This document shows, piece by piece, positions 26,421-36,243 of a stretch of 64,000 bases of DNA (position 1 is the first letter of the stretch; every line of letters begins with the position of its first letter). The translations under genes were made by a program, and so were the position numbers. The DNA comes from Bacteroidota bacterium (GTDB lineage: Bacteria; Bacteroidota; Bacteroidia; Chitinophagales; Chitinophagaceae). The notes under the pieces were generated by a model. That model made no database searches, was not told the origin of the DNA, and saw nothing but the letters and a program-made list of their open reading frames with translations. The DNA is taken from assembly GCA_947452555.1 (NCBI GenBank), contig CANGDH010000001.1:496001-560000 (forward strand), in the 5' to 3' direction.

Positions 26421-26500
26421 AAAAATGTGTATAGTATTTAGTAACTCTTTGGGTATTTCTAGGCTTTAGCAAGTATTTTCGCGTCAATAATAAAATCATT

Positions 26501-27130
26501 ATGACGAACGAAAAAGCGGTAGCCGAAAAATTACTTCAAGTTGGTGCTGTAAAATTAAGCCCAAATAATCCATTTACATGGGCTAGTGGGTGGAAAAGTC
26601 CAATTTATTGTGATAATAGAAAAGTGCTTTCTTTTCCATATGTACGTGATTTTATTAAAAGTGAAATGTGTAATATCATTTTTGAAAAATTTGGCGAAGC
26701 TGATATGCTGGCTGGTGTAGCTACTGCCGGAATTCCTTGGGGAGCAATGGCAGCTGATCAATTAAAACTACCATACATCTATGTTCGTCCAAAACCAAAG
26801 GAACATGGTTTAGGAAATCAAATTGAAGGTGCTTACGCTACTACTAATAAAATTTTAGTCATAGAAGATTTAATATCTACTGGGAAAAGCAGTTTACAAG
26901 TAGTAGATGTATTAAGAAATGCAGGATTAGAAGTAGTAGGAATGGTTTCAATTTTTACTTATGGATTTAATATTGCAAACGAAGCATTTAAAGCCGCTGG
27001 TGTACCATTTAATTCTTTAACTAATTATGCAAGCTTAATTGACTTAGCGGTAGAGAAAGGAGAAATTGACGCAGCTACACAAGACACTTTAATGAAATGG
27101 AGAGAAAGCCCATCAACTTGGAATCAATAA
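26501..27130 (+). CDS. pyrE: orotate phosphoribosyltransferase
   Basis: This 209-residue enzyme adds PRPP to orotate, forming OMP, the fifth step of UMP synthesis. The PRPP motif VLVIEDLISTGKSSLQVVDV (about 114-133), the start FTWASGWKSPIYCDNRKVLS, and the loop YVRPKPKEHGLGNQIEG are all normal. A TATTTTCG sequence about 20 nt upstream of the ATG is a possible -7 element. It lies about 1 kb from pyrB-coaD with only the opposing NUDIX gene between. Confidence 0.96.
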   Translation: MTNEKAVAEKLLQVGAVKLSPNNPFTWASGWKSPIYCDNRKVLSFPYVRDFIKSEMCNIIFEKFGEADMLAGVATAGIPWGAMAADQLKLPYIYVRPKPKEHGLGNQIEGAYATTNKILVIEDLISTGKSSLQVVDVLRNAGLEVVGMVSIFTYGFNIANEAFKAAGVPFNSLTNYASLIDLAVEKGEIDAATQDTLMKWRESPSTWNQ

Positions 27131-27202
27131 TTAAAATTAGCTAATAGCATTAATTAGCATATTATATTAACCTACTATTTAGAACTTGAATATTAAATTT
27201 GA

Positions 27203-27673
27203 TTAATTAGTTCCTTTTAAAATATCTTTTAAGTTTAATCTTTGTTCGGTAGTAAATGATATAGGTACTTTTTTTGTAAAAAACCCTTTTGTTAAAGTAG
27301 CATCTCCTTTGACAGTTATTTTCATTGGTTTATTAAAAAGGATATCGATACTGTGTTTCATGATATTTGACAATTCTACTTCCATTCTCGCAGGTAATTG
27401 AAAATCAGTATTAGCTGGTATTTGATAAGCAGTGTCTAAATGATATTTAGTAAATGGTTCATCATTTATAAAAACTTCACAATCTAATTTTTGAAGTGTT
27501 AAAGCAAAACGATTGGGATTGTTATATTCAAAATTTGCTTTAAATACATTTTTGCCAAAACTTGCTTTTTCAACGTTTATAGATTTCATGCCTTTAAAAA
27601 CAAAAGCTTTGGGACTAGCACAGCTGGCAAATATGATAATTAGGGCAAATACAGAATACTTTTGGAATTTCAT
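27203..27673 (-). CDS. LEA type 2 family lipoprotein
   Basis: The 156-residue protein has a lipoprotein signal (FALIIIFASCASPK, lipobox Cys about 18). The mature part is one LEA-14-like (WHy) beta-sandwich: VEKASFGKNVFKANFEYNNP, RFALTLQKLDCEVFIND, then LPARMEVELSNIM. In bacteria these are envelope proteins of unknown role, often linked to desiccation or stress. It is convergent with nothing nearby: pyrE ends 72 nt away on the other strand, and the WbqC-like gene starts divergently. Confidence 0.82.
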   Translation of the reverse strand: MKFQKYSVFALIIIFASCASPKAFVFKGMKSINVEKASFGKNVFKANFEYNNPNRFALTLQKLDCEVFINDEPFTKYHLDTAYQIPANTDFQLPARMEVELSNIMKHSIDILFNKPMKITVKGDATLTKGFFTKKVPISFTTEQRLNLKDILKGTN

Positions 27674-27744
27674 TTTTAAAATTTATTAAAATTATTAGTT
27701 ATTTGGGGAATGTGAAAATATATTTACATAACTATTTGTTAACT

Positions 27745-28359
27745 ATGATCATTACAGACTTACCATATTTTGGTTCCATTAGTTTTTTCCAGGAAATAAC
27801 TCAAACAGAAAATATCTGTTTTGACAACAATGCTCCTTTTTCAAAAATGAGCTTTAAAAACAGAATGGTTATAGCTTCAGCACAAGGTCCCTTACACTTA
27901 ACCATGCCAATAATTGGAGGGAGAGATCAAAAGACACCTTTAAATCAGGTACTAATTTCTTATGACACACCATGGAGGGCACAGCATTTAAAAGCAATTA
28001 TATCAAGTTATAAACGATCTCCCTATTTTGACTACTATCAAGCTAGTTTAGAAACCTTGTATGAATCAAAGCCCGATAACTTAATTGATTTTTTAATAAA
28101 CTGCCATATTTGGATACAACAACAATTAAAGGGGAAATGGGAAATACATTCAATTTCATCTTTTAATGAATTAGATTTTTTAAAATGGAAAAGAGTGTTT
28201 CATAAATATTTACCTAAAAACTATGATAAAATTGAAAACCCAATAAAGTATCAGCAGGTATTTGAGGACAAAGTAGGATTTGTCCCAAACTTATCGATTT
28301 TAGATCTGTTATTCTGTGTGGGTGGAAGACAAGCAAATGAAATTTTAAAAACGCATTAA
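27745..28359 (+). CDS. WbqC family protein
   Basis: The ATG at 27745 (MIITDLPYFGSISFF) is preferred over an upstream TTG. The protein then has 204 residues. It has the WbqC-like pattern: DLPYFGSISFFQEI at the start, FKNRMVIASAQGPLHLTMPI, the signature ISYDTPWRAQHLKAIISSYKR and SPYFDYYQASLETLY. Proteins of this family occur in O-antigen loci elsewhere, but in Bacteroidota they are scattered housekeeping genes with unproven activity, perhaps acyl or amino transfer. The stop is 3 nt from the stop of the convergent M56 gene. Confidence 0.85.
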   Translation: MIITDLPYFGSISFFQEITQTENICFDNNAPFSKMSFKNRMVIASAQGPLHLTMPIIGGRDQKTPLNQVLISYDTPWRAQHLKAIISSYKRSPYFDYYQASLETLYESKPDNLIDFLINCHIWIQQQLKGKWEIHSISSFNELDFLKWKRVFHKYLPKNYDKIENPIKYQQVFEDKVGFVPNLSILDLLFCVGGRQANEILKTH

Positions 28360-28362
28360 CAT

Positions 28363-29862
28363 TTAATAAAGTTGGGAACTGTCTACTTGATTAAATGTTC
28401 CCGGATGCTTTAGAAGAAACTCTTTAGTCCATAATTCATAGCGTTGAATCTCGTCCCATTCCTTACTATTCATTATAAAATCGTATGCTTCTTTCTGATT
28501 TGACGCTTCTGTCATTTTAGCTTTTAAAATGTCTTTCTTAAATTGGTAGCTTTTTAGAATAGACTTTAATATTAGTTTTTCTGCGAAATCATACGCTAAA
28601 GAATCTTTTTTTAAATCGTAACTTGCCAACTGATTTATATTTTCATGTTGCTTAATCCATTGTAATGTATAATCTACTATTTTGGTATAAGCAGTCGATG
28701 AGGTTTCAACTTCCTTAGTCATATTTACATTTGATTCGCTATTAATTTTAATAACCATTGGTCTTCTTAAAACAGTAAACCTTGTATTTTTATAATTTTT
28801 TACTTTTTCAACAGCAATAGGGTAAGAAACTTTTTTTTCTTTGAGAAATTTCTGCTTTTGAATCTGTGTATTTGAAGCTTTTTGAAACGAATTAATAGAG
28901 GTCTTAATAAATATTTTACTAGCACTTTGATTTATAGAAAATAAAACAGTAAAGCAAGAAAGTATAACCAAAAAAAATAATTTAAGAAATGACTTACTAT
29001 TTTTTGTACTTATTCGGTTAATGTGTTTAATACGAATTAGTAATTCATTTTGTTTAGCTAAGAAATTTAAAATAAAATTATTATGAAGAACTTGAACATT
29101 TTGATTTGCAATTTCAAATAATATTTTAGAATATTGAATGGGATTATTGGAATGAGCTACTACCCAACTATCACAAGCCATTTCTCGCTGAATATTAATC
29201 TCTTTCATTAACAAGTATGAAATTGGATTAAAATATAAAATAGTATGAAATAATGATACTACTACATGGACGAAATAATCTTTTCTTATAATATGAGCAA
29301 TTTCATGTAAGAGTATTATTTTAATTTCATCAATACTTAATTGATTGCATAATGAAATAGGTAATAAAATAATAGGATCTAACCAGCCAAATGTAATTGG
29401 AGTATCTACTGAATTACTTAAACCAATTTTAATATACATTCTAGTCTGAAAACTCGCTTGAACCTGCTGATTCCAGTAATTAGAACTTGAATAGTTTGCA
29501 CTTTGTCGAATGCTACTAAGTTTATTTAATTGAATGATTCCGCTTAAAATGAATATTAATAAAAAAATAAAATAAGCTATTCCTAAATAAACTAAGTTTT
29601 CTTGCTGATAATACCATTGTATAAATGAACTAGTAGTATTAACAATGGAATTTGGAATACTATAAATCAGGATCCTATTAGGTGTAAAAAATCCCACAAC
29701 AAACTGAACTAACCCAAAAAACTCAATACCTACTGCTAAAATAAATAATTGATTGGCTGTAATTTTCGTAAAATATTTTATTGTTTCATAAGCCAAATAT
29801 AGAATGGCCATGAATCCAATATTAAATAAGACTGCATTGGGAATATTAGAGATGAATTGCAT
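28363..29862 (-). CDS. M56 family membrane metallopeptidase (BlaR1/MecR1-like)
   Basis: The protein has 499 residues. Three N-terminal membrane segments (about 12-30, 38-60, 90-112) are followed by the peptidase domain with HEIAH at 186-190 and downstream IQREMACDSWVV, then a further membrane segment near residue 295-312. The remaining ~185 residues are an extracytoplasmic region, mainly charged helices, without a penicillin-binding domain, so the sensed signal is not a beta-lactam as in BlaR1. It follows the BlaI-type repressor gene (33-nt gap) and would cut it when activated, by analogy with BlaR1/BlaI. Confidence 0.9.
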   Translation of the reverse strand: MQFISNIPNAVLFNIGFMAILYLAYETIKYFTKITANQLFILAVGIEFFGLVQFVVGFFTPNRILIYSIPNSIVNTTSSFIQWYYQQENLVYLGIAYFIFLLIFILSGIIQLNKLSSIRQSANYSSSNYWNQQVQASFQTRMYIKIGLSNSVDTPITFGWLDPIILLPISLCNQLSIDEIKIILLHEIAHIIRKDYFVHVVVSLFHTILYFNPISYLLMKEINIQREMACDSWVVAHSNNPIQYSKILFEIANQNVQVLHNNFILNFLAKQNELLIRIKHINRISTKNSKSFLKLFFLVILSCFTVLFSINQSASKIFIKTSINSFQKASNTQIQKQKFLKEKKVSYPIAVEKVKNYKNTRFTVLRRPMVIKINSESNVNMTKEVETSSTAYTKIVDYTLQWIKQHENINQLASYDLKKDSLAYDFAEKLILKSILKSYQFKKDILKAKMTEASNQKEAYDFIMNSKEWDEIQRYELWTKEFLLKHPGTFNQVDSSQLY

Positions 29863-29895
29863 TCGCTATATAATTATCACAAAAAATTAATTACA

Positions 29896-30273
29896 CTATT
29901 TGCTTTCTAGTTCGTCGATTAATTTCTTAATCTCAATAAGGTCCTGCGGAGTAGGTTTATGTTTCCCTAATGCTTGTAATACTAATTGTGAAGTACTACC
30001 ACTAAATAAGGTCTTAATCATTTTGCCTACGTATTGTTCTTGTGCTTTTTCCTTCACAAAACTAGGGGTGTAAATATGCGTTTTAGCAGTTTCATTTCTT
30101 GTAACTAAACCTTTTTCATGCATTATCTGCATTAACTTTAAAGTGGTAGTATAACCCACGTCCTTTGTTTTTTGTACCACTTCATGAACCATCCTTACAG
30201 TTGCATTCTCATGTTCCCATAAAATACTCAAAATCTCTAATTCGCTTTCGGTAGGTTTAAATTGCTTGCTCAT
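29896..30273 (-). CDS. BlaI/MecI/CopY-type transcriptional repressor
   Basis: This 125-residue winged-helix protein starts with KPTESELEILSILWEHENATVRMVHEVVQ, continues with the recognition-helix region DVGYTTTLKLMQIMHEKGLV, and ends with a dimerisation helix pair. The length and pattern are those of BlaI/MecI. A dyad-rich sequence directly before its ATG (30277-30303) is the likely autoregulatory operator. It forms a pair with the downstream M56 peptidase. The pyrophosphatase gene upstream on the same strand is separated by a terminator. Confidence 0.95.
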   Translation of the reverse strand: MSKQFKPTESELEILSILWEHENATVRMVHEVVQKTKDVGYTTTLKLMQIMHEKGLVTRNETAKTHIYTPSFVKEKAQEQYVGKMIKTLFSGSTSQLVLQALGKHKPTPQDLIEIKKLIDELESK

Positions 30274-30276
30274 GAT

Positions 30277-30303
30277 ATTACGATTATGTTCGTAATTTAC
30301 GAA
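30277..30303 (-). promoter_or_regulatory. dyad operator before the BlaI-type repressor gene
   Basis: TTCGTAA and TTACGAA form a perfect 7-bp inverted repeat with a 1-nt centre (30289-30303). ATTACGA at 30277-30283 pairs with TCGTAAT at 30290-30296. Three alternating half-sites in 27 nt, starting 3 nt before the ATG, fit binding of two repressor dimers. Autoregulation is inferred from the family. Confidence 0.65.
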
Positions 30304-30313
30304 TTATCGCAAT

Positions 30314-30342
30314 AAAAAAGTCCCATCATTGTGGGACTTTTT
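30314..30342 (-). terminator. intrinsic terminator after the pyrophosphatase gene
   Basis: AAAAAGTCCCA and TGGGACTTTTTT pair with a 6-nt loop; read on the minus strand, a T run follows. It separates hppA from the blaI-type gene. Confidence 0.9.
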
Positions 30343-30371
30343 GTTAAAGAGTTCTAAAAATTTAGAACCAA

Positions 30372-32768
30372 TTATTTCTTTTTCAAGTAAGACGAAAACT
30401 TAGCATTTTGTTCCTCTGTTAATGCTTTACCATTTACAGTGATTTTACCGTCTTTTATTTGAATGTTTACATTGTCTATTGGAGCAATACCTTCTTCTTG
30501 TAATGCTTGTACTAATGTTTTAGTATTCGCACTGATAGTTACTGTCTTAGAAGAATCAGTCATAGCTGCAGAAGAGTCAGTATTGATAACTGAAATTTCT
30601 ACTGTTTGAGCTTTCACTGGAGCAGCATCTGTTTTGTGCATTTGCGCCAAAGTAGGAGCAATTACTAATGAAACAATAGACATTAATTTGATCAAGATAT
30701 TCATTGAAGGACCTGATGTATCTTTAAATGGATCTCCCACTGTATCACCTGTTACAGATGCCTTATGTGGTTCAGATTTTTTATAGAACATCTCTCCATT
30801 AATTTCTACACCTTTTTCGAAAGATTTTTTTGCATTGTCCCAAGCACCACCGGCGTTGTTTTGGAAAATACCCATCAATACACCGCTCACAGTTGCTCCA
30901 GCTAAGAAACCACCTAAAGCTTCTGGGCCCATTGTGAAACCAATTAAAATAGGAGAGATGATAGTGATTGCACCAGGTAACATCATTTTTTTCAAAGACG
31001 CTTCTGTACTAATAGCTACACATTTCTCATATTCTGGCTTACCTGTACCTTCCATAATTCCTGGAATAGTACGGAACTGACGACGAACTTCTTCTACCAT
31101 TGCCATTGCAGCTTCTCCTACAGCACGAATTGCTAAAGAAGAGAAGATAAAAGGAATCATTCCACCTACAAATAAAGCAGCTAAAACATCTGCCTTGTAG
31201 ATATCAATATGTTGATTATTTGGCATCGCTACACCCACAAAAGCTGCGAATAATGCTAATGAAGTCAAAGCAGCAGAAGCGATGGCAAAACCTTTACCAC
31301 TTGCAGCAGTTGTATTTCCTACCGCATCTAAAATATCTGTTTTCTCACGTACTTCAGCAGGTAACTCACTCATTTCAGCAATACCACCAGCATTGTCTGC
31401 GATTGGACCGAAAGCATCAATTGCTAATTGCATAGCAGTTGTAGCCATCATACCTGCAGCAGCAATTGCAACACCGTATAAACCTGCACAATAAGAAGCT
31501 CCAAAAATACCTGCAGCTAAAACTATAATTGGCATGAAAGTAGATTCCATTCCAATAGCTAAACCACCTATAATATTTGTTGCGTGTCCTGTACTTGATT
31601 GTTTGATAATACTCATTACCGGACGCTTACCCATTGCAGTATAATATTCAGTAATGATACTCATTAAAGTACCTACTATTAAACCTACAGCGATAGCACC
31701 AATAACTCCGTTTCTTGTGAATTCAATACCACGTAATGACATAGTTTCTGGTAAAATATTCGATACTAAGAAATAACAAGCTATAGCTGTTAATATCATA
31801 GAACCATAGTTACCCATATTTAAAGCCTTTTGAACAGTAGCAGTATTCAAACCAGCATTCTCGCTAATACGAACAAAGAAAGTTCCAATAATTGATAATA
31901 ATATACCTACACCTGCAATTAACATGGGTAACAAAATTGGAGATAATCCACCAAAAGCATCAACCAATTTACCACCACCTACTGCTGTAACTTCTTGACC
32001 TAAAACCATTGTTGCTAAAACTGTGGCAACATAAGAACCAAATAAATCGGCTCCCATACCAGCAACGTCACCAACATTATCTCCTACATTATCTGCAATT
32101 GTTGCAGGATTACGAGGATCATCCTCTGGAATACCAGCTTCTACTTTACCTACTAAGTCAGCACCAACATCCGCTGCTTTAGTATAGATACCGCCACCTA
32201 CACGCGCAAATAGTGCGATTGACTCAGCACCTAAAGAAAATCCAGTTAATACTTCTATTGTACGAAGCATTTCAGAAGGGTCACCATTTACGTAGAACAT
32301 TTGCTTTAATAAAAGAAATAATCCACCTAAACCTAATACAGCTAATCCAGATACGCCTAGGCCCATCACAGATCCACCAGTAAATGACACTTTCAAGGCT
32401 TGAGCTAAACTAGTTTTAGCTGCTTGAGCAGTTCTTACGTTTGCTTTTGTTGCTACTTTCATACCAATATAACCGGCAGTTGCACTAAATACAGCACCAA
32501 TAATAAATGATATGGCAATACTCCAATGGCTCTCCGCATTTTTAGTTGCCATAAAGCCTAATAATAAGGCTACAATAACTACGAAATAGCCTAAGATTTT
32601 CCATTCTGCTTTTAAGAATGCCATAGCACCTTCAGCAATATAAGTGCTGATTTCTTTCATTCTCTCATTACCAGCATCTTGTTTAGATACCCAGTTGAAT
32701 TTCAATAGGGTATACAATAAACCAACGATACCCATTGCCGGAACGGCATAAAATAACAAATCTTTCAT
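30372..32768 (-). CDS. hppA: membrane-bound ion-pumping pyrophosphatase with a C-terminal tail domain
   Basis: The start is the ATG at 32768; a TTG two codons earlier is unlikely. The protein has 798 residues, longer than the usual 660-770. It has about 16 membrane segments and the family's acidic motifs: [40 protein letters not shown] and [23 protein letters not shown], with Ala where K+-independent enzymes have Lys, indicates the K+-dependent type. It pumps Na+ and/or H+ while splitting pyrophosphate; the ion cannot be decided here. The last 89 residues form an extra soluble region (30375-30641). A TATTTTTG element is at 32809-32816. Confidence 0.95.
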   Translation of the reverse strand: MKDLLFYAVPAMGIVGLLYTLLKFNWVSKQDAGNERMKEISTYIAEGAMAFLKAEWKILGYFVVIVALLLGFMATKNAESHWSIAISFIIGAVFSATAGYIGMKVATKANVRTAQAAKTSLAQALKVSFTGGSVMGLGVSGLAVLGLGGLFLLLKQMFYVNGDPSEMLRTIEVLTGFSLGAESIALFARVGGGIYTKAADVGADLVGKVEAGIPEDDPRNPATIADNVGDNVGDVAGMGADLFGSYVATVLATMVLGQEVTAVGGGKLVDAFGGLSPILLPMLIAGVGILLSIIGTFFVRISENAGLNTATVQKALNMGNYGSMILTAIACYFLVSNILPETMSLRGIEFTRNGVIGAIAVGLIVGTLMSIITEYYTAMGKRPVMSIIKQSSTGHATNIIGGLAIGMESTFMPIIVLAAGIFGASYCAGLYGVAIAAAGMMATTAMQLAIDAFGPIADNAGGIAEMSELPAEVREKTDILDAVGNTTAASGKGFAIASAALTSLALFAAFVGVAMPNNQHIDIYKADVLAALFVGGMIPFIFSSLAIRAVGEAAMAMVEEVRRQFRTIPGIMEGTGKPEYEKCVAISTEASLKKMMLPGAITIISPILIGFTMGPEALGGFLAGATVSGVLMGIFQNNAGGAWDNAKKSFEKGVEINGEMFYKKSEPHKASVTGDTVGDPFKDTSGPSMNILIKLMSIVSLVIAPTLAQMHKTDAAPVKAQTVEISVINTDSSAAMTDSSKTVTISANTKTLVQALQEEGIAPIDNVNIQIKDGKITVNGKALTEEQNAKFSSYLKKK

Positions 32769-32853
32769 AAGCAATAATATATATACTTTAAATTACGAAT
32801 AAGGTCTGCAAAAATAGGGTGAAAAGCCCAAAAAACGTGCAAAAAAGGCAATT

Positions 32854-34077
32854 TTACTCAACTAAAGAGGTTGTATCCTCCTTCCCGGTAAATATAGAAG
32901 CAATTTCTTTGCCTTTATAGATTGATTTATTAAATCTATTACCTAAAATGATAATAGTAGCTGTTTCTCCAATCAGACGTGTAAAAACAGTGTTATTGCC
33001 ATGCCACCATCCATTATGATAGATCAATTTTTCTTCATTTGGCTTAGTTAAAATGCGCCATCCTAAACCATAATTATGCCAATATTTGTTAATTGGACTC
33101 TTTGGCTCATAAGCCATCTCAAGCGTAGAAGGAGCTAAAAACGTACCTTCTGTTAAGGCTTTATCCCATAAATATAGGTCTCTAACAGTACTGTATACAT
33201 TCTTGTCCCCATAAATACAGTCGTATTTCTCAATTCTATACGGTTGCATTTTAGCGTTATAAGAAGGAGTGTATTTATTAATGGTTTTCACGTTGAAAAT
33301 ATATGAATTATTCATTTTCAATGGTTTGAAAACTGTTTCATTCATGTAGGTAGGGAAGTCGGTACCAGTGATTTTTTCTATAATCAATGCTAATAAAACA
33401 TAGTTTGTATTACAATATTTAAAGACTCTATCTGGATTCGCCGCTGGGGCAGGGTGCCTAGCAATCATAAAATCTAAAACGTCCTGATTATTATAAATTC
33501 CAGTTTTGAAAGGGGCATCATTACTAATAAGTTGTAATTTCTTAACCCATCTTCCTCTTTTATTTTTAATCTTAATAGAAACATATTTGTGCGTTTCCAT
33601 AAAATAGGTATAGTCAGGTAGCCCACTTCTATGTGATAACAATTCTTCTATTGTTACGTCAGTGTAAGGAAACTTAGGCAGGTATAGAGTTACAGGTGCT
33701 TTTAAATCCAATTTCTTTTCTTCCCATAATTTTAAAGCGACCATACCTGTAAAGGTTTTTGAAACCGATGCTAAATGAATAGGAGTTTCCGCTTGAATTA
33801 ATGATTTATCACTGTAATTAGAATACCCTTTATAATCTTCAAAAACTATCTCTCCATTCTTTGCAACTAATATTTGTCCACTAAACCCTCTATTACCCAA
33901 TAGTTTTTCATATTTCACCCTTACTTCATCAGCATATTTTGTTTTATCAATAGCAGAAAGCTTATTGTAAACGAACGGTGTATGTTCTGAATTATCATGC
34001 GATCTAGGTCCTTGACTTGTTCCACAAGAGCAGCTAATAATGAAAAAAGTAAATAAAAGAGAAATTCTGACGATCAT
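32854..34077 (-). CDS. class C beta-lactamase-type serine hydrolase, lipoprotein
   Basis: This 407-residue protein has a lipoprotein signal (SLLFTFFIISCSCGT) and a penicillin-binding-protein-like transpeptidase fold: nucleophile motif SVSK (ASVSKTFTGMVAL), YCN as the YxN motif (VFKYCNTNYVLLALI) and HNG (IYHNGWWHGN) in place of KTG. HNG-type members are often esterases or D-amino-acid peptidases rather than beta-lactamases. It would act at the periplasmic face. It is upstream of hppA on the same strand with an 85-nt gap, and divergent from serA. Confidence 0.88.
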   Translation of the reverse strand: MIVRISLLFTFFIISCSCGTSQGPRSHDNSEHTPFVYNKLSAIDKTKYADEVRVKYEKLLGNRGFSGQILVAKNGEIVFEDYKGYSNYSDKSLIQAETPIHLASVSKTFTGMVALKLWEEKKLDLKAPVTLYLPKFPYTDVTIEELLSHRSGLPDYTYFMETHKYVSIKIKNKRGRWVKKLQLISNDAPFKTGIYNNQDVLDFMIARHPAPAANPDRVFKYCNTNYVLLALIIEKITGTDFPTYMNETVFKPLKMNNSYIFNVKTINKYTPSYNAKMQPYRIEKYDCIYGDKNVYSTVRDLYLWDKALTEGTFLAPSTLEMAYEPKSPINKYWHNYGLGWRILTKPNEEKLIYHNGWWHGNNTVFTRLIGETATIIILGNRFNKSIYKGKEIASIFTGKEDTTSLVE

Positions 34078-34160
34078 CTGTTAGTAATTAAGGGTATACA
34101 AAAATAACGCAGAATTGATACAATTTATTGTTAATGAAGGTCAAAGCGCGAAAAATATTT

Positions 34161-34168
34161 TAGCTTTG
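34161..34168 (+). promoter_or_regulatory. -7 promoter element of serA
   Basis: TAGCTTTG matches TAnnTTTG and ends 4 nt before the serA ATG. No TTTG is visible at the -33 distance. The position implies a leaderless or near-leaderless mRNA. Confidence 0.5.
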
Positions 34169-34172
34169 TAGC

Positions 34173-35411
34173 ATGAGTATCATTTTTAACACCAGTTATC
34201 CAAAGGACAAAATCAAGGTTTTGTTTTTGGAAAATATTAGCGACAAAGCAGTACAATATTTTAAAGAACAAGGCTATACAGATGTTAAAAAAGTATCAGG
34301 AGCATTGAGTGAGGAAGAGTTGATTAAAGTAATCAAAGATGTTCACATTTTAGGTATCCGTTCAAAGACCTTTATTTCTAAGAAAGTGTTGGACAGTGCA
34401 AAAAAATTACAAGCTATCGGTTGTTTTTGTATTGGGATTAATCAAGTTGATCTTAAGGCTTGTAAACAAAAAGGTATCGCAGTTTTTAATGCACCCTATA
34501 GTAATACACGTTCCGTAGCAGAATTAGTAATTGGATCTTCCATAATGTTAATTAGAAAAATTATTGATAAAAATAAATCTGCGCACGAAGGCTTATGGAA
34601 TAAAGACGCAAAAGGTAGTTTTGAAATGCGTGGTAAAACAATGGGTATTTTAGGGTATGGTAATATTGGAACTCAATTAAGTATTATGGCCGAAGCGATG
34701 GGTATGAAAGTGAAGTTCTATGATATTGAAACTAAATTGCCGTTGGGTAATGCACAATCAGTAAAAAGTATAAAAGAACTAGTAAGCAGTTCTGATATTA
34801 TTTCTCTACATGTACCTGATACCAATCAAACTAAGAATTTGATTAGTAAAGATGTAATCAAACAATTTAAACAGGGATCTATTTTAATAAATTATGCACG
34901 TGGCGAAGTAGTTGATTTAGACGCTTTAACAATTGCCTTAAAAAGCAAACAAATTTCAGGTGCTGCTATTGATGTATTTCCTTGGGAACCTGAAAAAAAT
35001 GGGGACGCATTTGAAACACCTTTACAAGGTTTGTCAAATGTAATTCTAACTCCACATATTGGTGGGTCTACAGAAGAAGCACAAGAAAACATAGGAGAAG
35101 ATGTAAGTATTAAATTGTATCAATACCTTGAAAGAGGTGTATCTAATGGCTCTCATACAATTCCTTCAATCAGTTTACCACCTGTAGAAGGTGCACATCG
35201 TATCTTACATATTCACAATAACGTACCGGGTGTTTTAAGTGCAATCAATTCCGCATTGTCTAAAAATAAAATAAATATTGTCGGTCAATACTTAAAGACA
35301 AACGAAGATATTGGATATGTTGTTTTAGATGTAGAATCTAAACTTTCTAAACAAGCAATTGCTTTACTTAAGGAAGTGAAACACACTATTAGAGCTAGAA
35401 TGTTATATTAA
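34173..35411 (+). CDS. serA: D-3-phosphoglycerate dehydrogenase
   Basis: This 412-residue enzyme catalyses the first step of serine synthesis, with NAD+. The domains are an N-terminal substrate-binding part (ILGIRSKTFISKKVL), an NAD-binding Rossmann domain (MGILGYGNIGTQLS, about 153-166), the catalytic RGEVVD and HIGGSTEEAQENIG (His in the latter), and a C-terminal ACT domain (HRILHIHNNVPGVLSAINSA, about 345-364) for serine feedback. It is the E. coli-like 410-residue type without the extra ASB domain. It is convergent with cutC; I see no clear terminator in the 55-nt gap. Confidence 0.95.
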   Translation: MSIIFNTSYPKDKIKVLFLENISDKAVQYFKEQGYTDVKKVSGALSEEELIKVIKDVHILGIRSKTFISKKVLDSAKKLQAIGCFCIGINQVDLKACKQKGIAVFNAPYSNTRSVAELVIGSSIMLIRKIIDKNKSAHEGLWNKDAKGSFEMRGKTMGILGYGNIGTQLSIMAEAMGMKVKFYDIETKLPLGNAQSVKSIKELVSSSDIISLHVPDTNQTKNLISKDVIKQFKQGSILINYARGEVVDLDALTIALKSKQISGAAIDVFPWEPEKNGDAFETPLQGLSNVILTPHIGGSTEEAQENIGEDVSIKLYQYLERGVSNGSHTIPSISLPPVEGAHRILHIHNNVPGVLSAINSALSKNKINIVGQYLKTNEDIGYVVLDVESKLSKQAIALLKEVKHTIRARMLY

Positions 35412-35466
35412 TAATTCCTATTTAATTTTCTTTTAAATCATTTAGAAATAAATTTTTATGCACTAA

Positions 35467-36195
35467 TTAGAAATTTAGTTTTGCTAACATTTCAATTATT
35501 TCATTTTCGTCTACGCCTGTAAACTGCATTTGTTCCTGCATGGTTGCTTGATTAAAACTCATGTTAGAAGGAAATATTTTTCTAGCAGAACTATGAATTT
35601 CTTTTGCGCCAGTGGATTGAATAATATGTTCAATATTCTTTGCACGAACTCCACTACCTGGCATGATAATAATTCTATCGCCCGCTTGGTCAACTAATTG
35701 TTTTAACATTGGTAATGCGTCATTTGCATTTGGAACCTGACCACTTGTTAAAATTCTTTTACAACCAGTTTGAATAATTGCTTCTAAGCCTTTCACCGCA
35801 TTATTGCATCTATCAAATGCTCTGTGAAAAGTAATTTCCATACCTCCTGCCAGTTCAACTAATACAGCAGTTCGATCTATATCAATGGAACCATCCCTAT
35901 TTAATAAACCAATAACAACTCCAGGATAATCTAAAGCTTTAATCATTTTTAGATCTTCCTTGATGGATTCAAACTCATTCTTTGAATAAAAAAAATCTCC
36001 CCCTCTTGGTCTAATTATAGGAAAAACTGGTGTTGATGCAAGTTTAGCTAAAACTTGTAAAGCACCATAGGATGGAGTAGTGCCCCCTTCCTGTGGGTTC
36101 TCACAAAACTCAATTCTATCAGCACCAGCATTCATTGCATGTAAGGCTGACTCAATATTAAAAACCGCAATTTCTAATAAAATAGATTGTGACAT
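35467..36195 (-). CDS. cutC: CutC family protein
   Basis: This 242-residue TIM-barrel protein begins with LLEIAVFNIESALHAMNAGA and has the family stretches GADRIEFCENPQEGGTTPSY, FPIIRPRGGDFFYS and TFHRAFDRCNNAVKGLEAII. It was named for copper homeostasis in E. coli, a role since disputed; enzymatic activity is unknown. It is 48 nt downstream of the glycosylasparaginase gene, and the pair is common in Bacteroidota, which hints at a metabolic role linked to glycoprotein or amino-sugar breakdown (inference). Confidence 0.92.
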   Translation of the reverse strand: MSQSILLEIAVFNIESALHAMNAGADRIEFCENPQEGGTTPSYGALQVLAKLASTPVFPIIRPRGGDFFYSKNEFESIKEDLKMIKALDYPGVVIGLLNRDGSIDIDRTAVLVELAGGMEITFHRAFDRCNNAVKGLEAIIQTGCKRILTSGQVPNANDALPMLKQLVDQAGDRIIIMPGSGVRAKNIEHIIQSTGAKEIHSSARKIFPSNMSFNQATMQEQMQFTGVDENEIIEMLAKLNF

Positions 36196-36243
36196 AATTT
36201 ATTAATTCAAACTTTAATATAAAATTGTACAGTAGCATTAAAA

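Noticed and set aside
32793..32799. TTACGAA half-site upstream of hppA that resembles the blaI operator
   Set aside because: It is a single half-site without its dyad partner, and the same 6-7 bases also occur upstream of ndk (17549-17555) and after lepA, so chance is the better explanation.
32854..34077. Beta-lactamase regulated by the nearby BlaI/M56 pair
   Set aside because: The protein has HNG rather than KTG and resembles esterase/peptidase members; it has no TTCGTAA/TTACGAA dyad upstream and hppA lies between it and the regulators.
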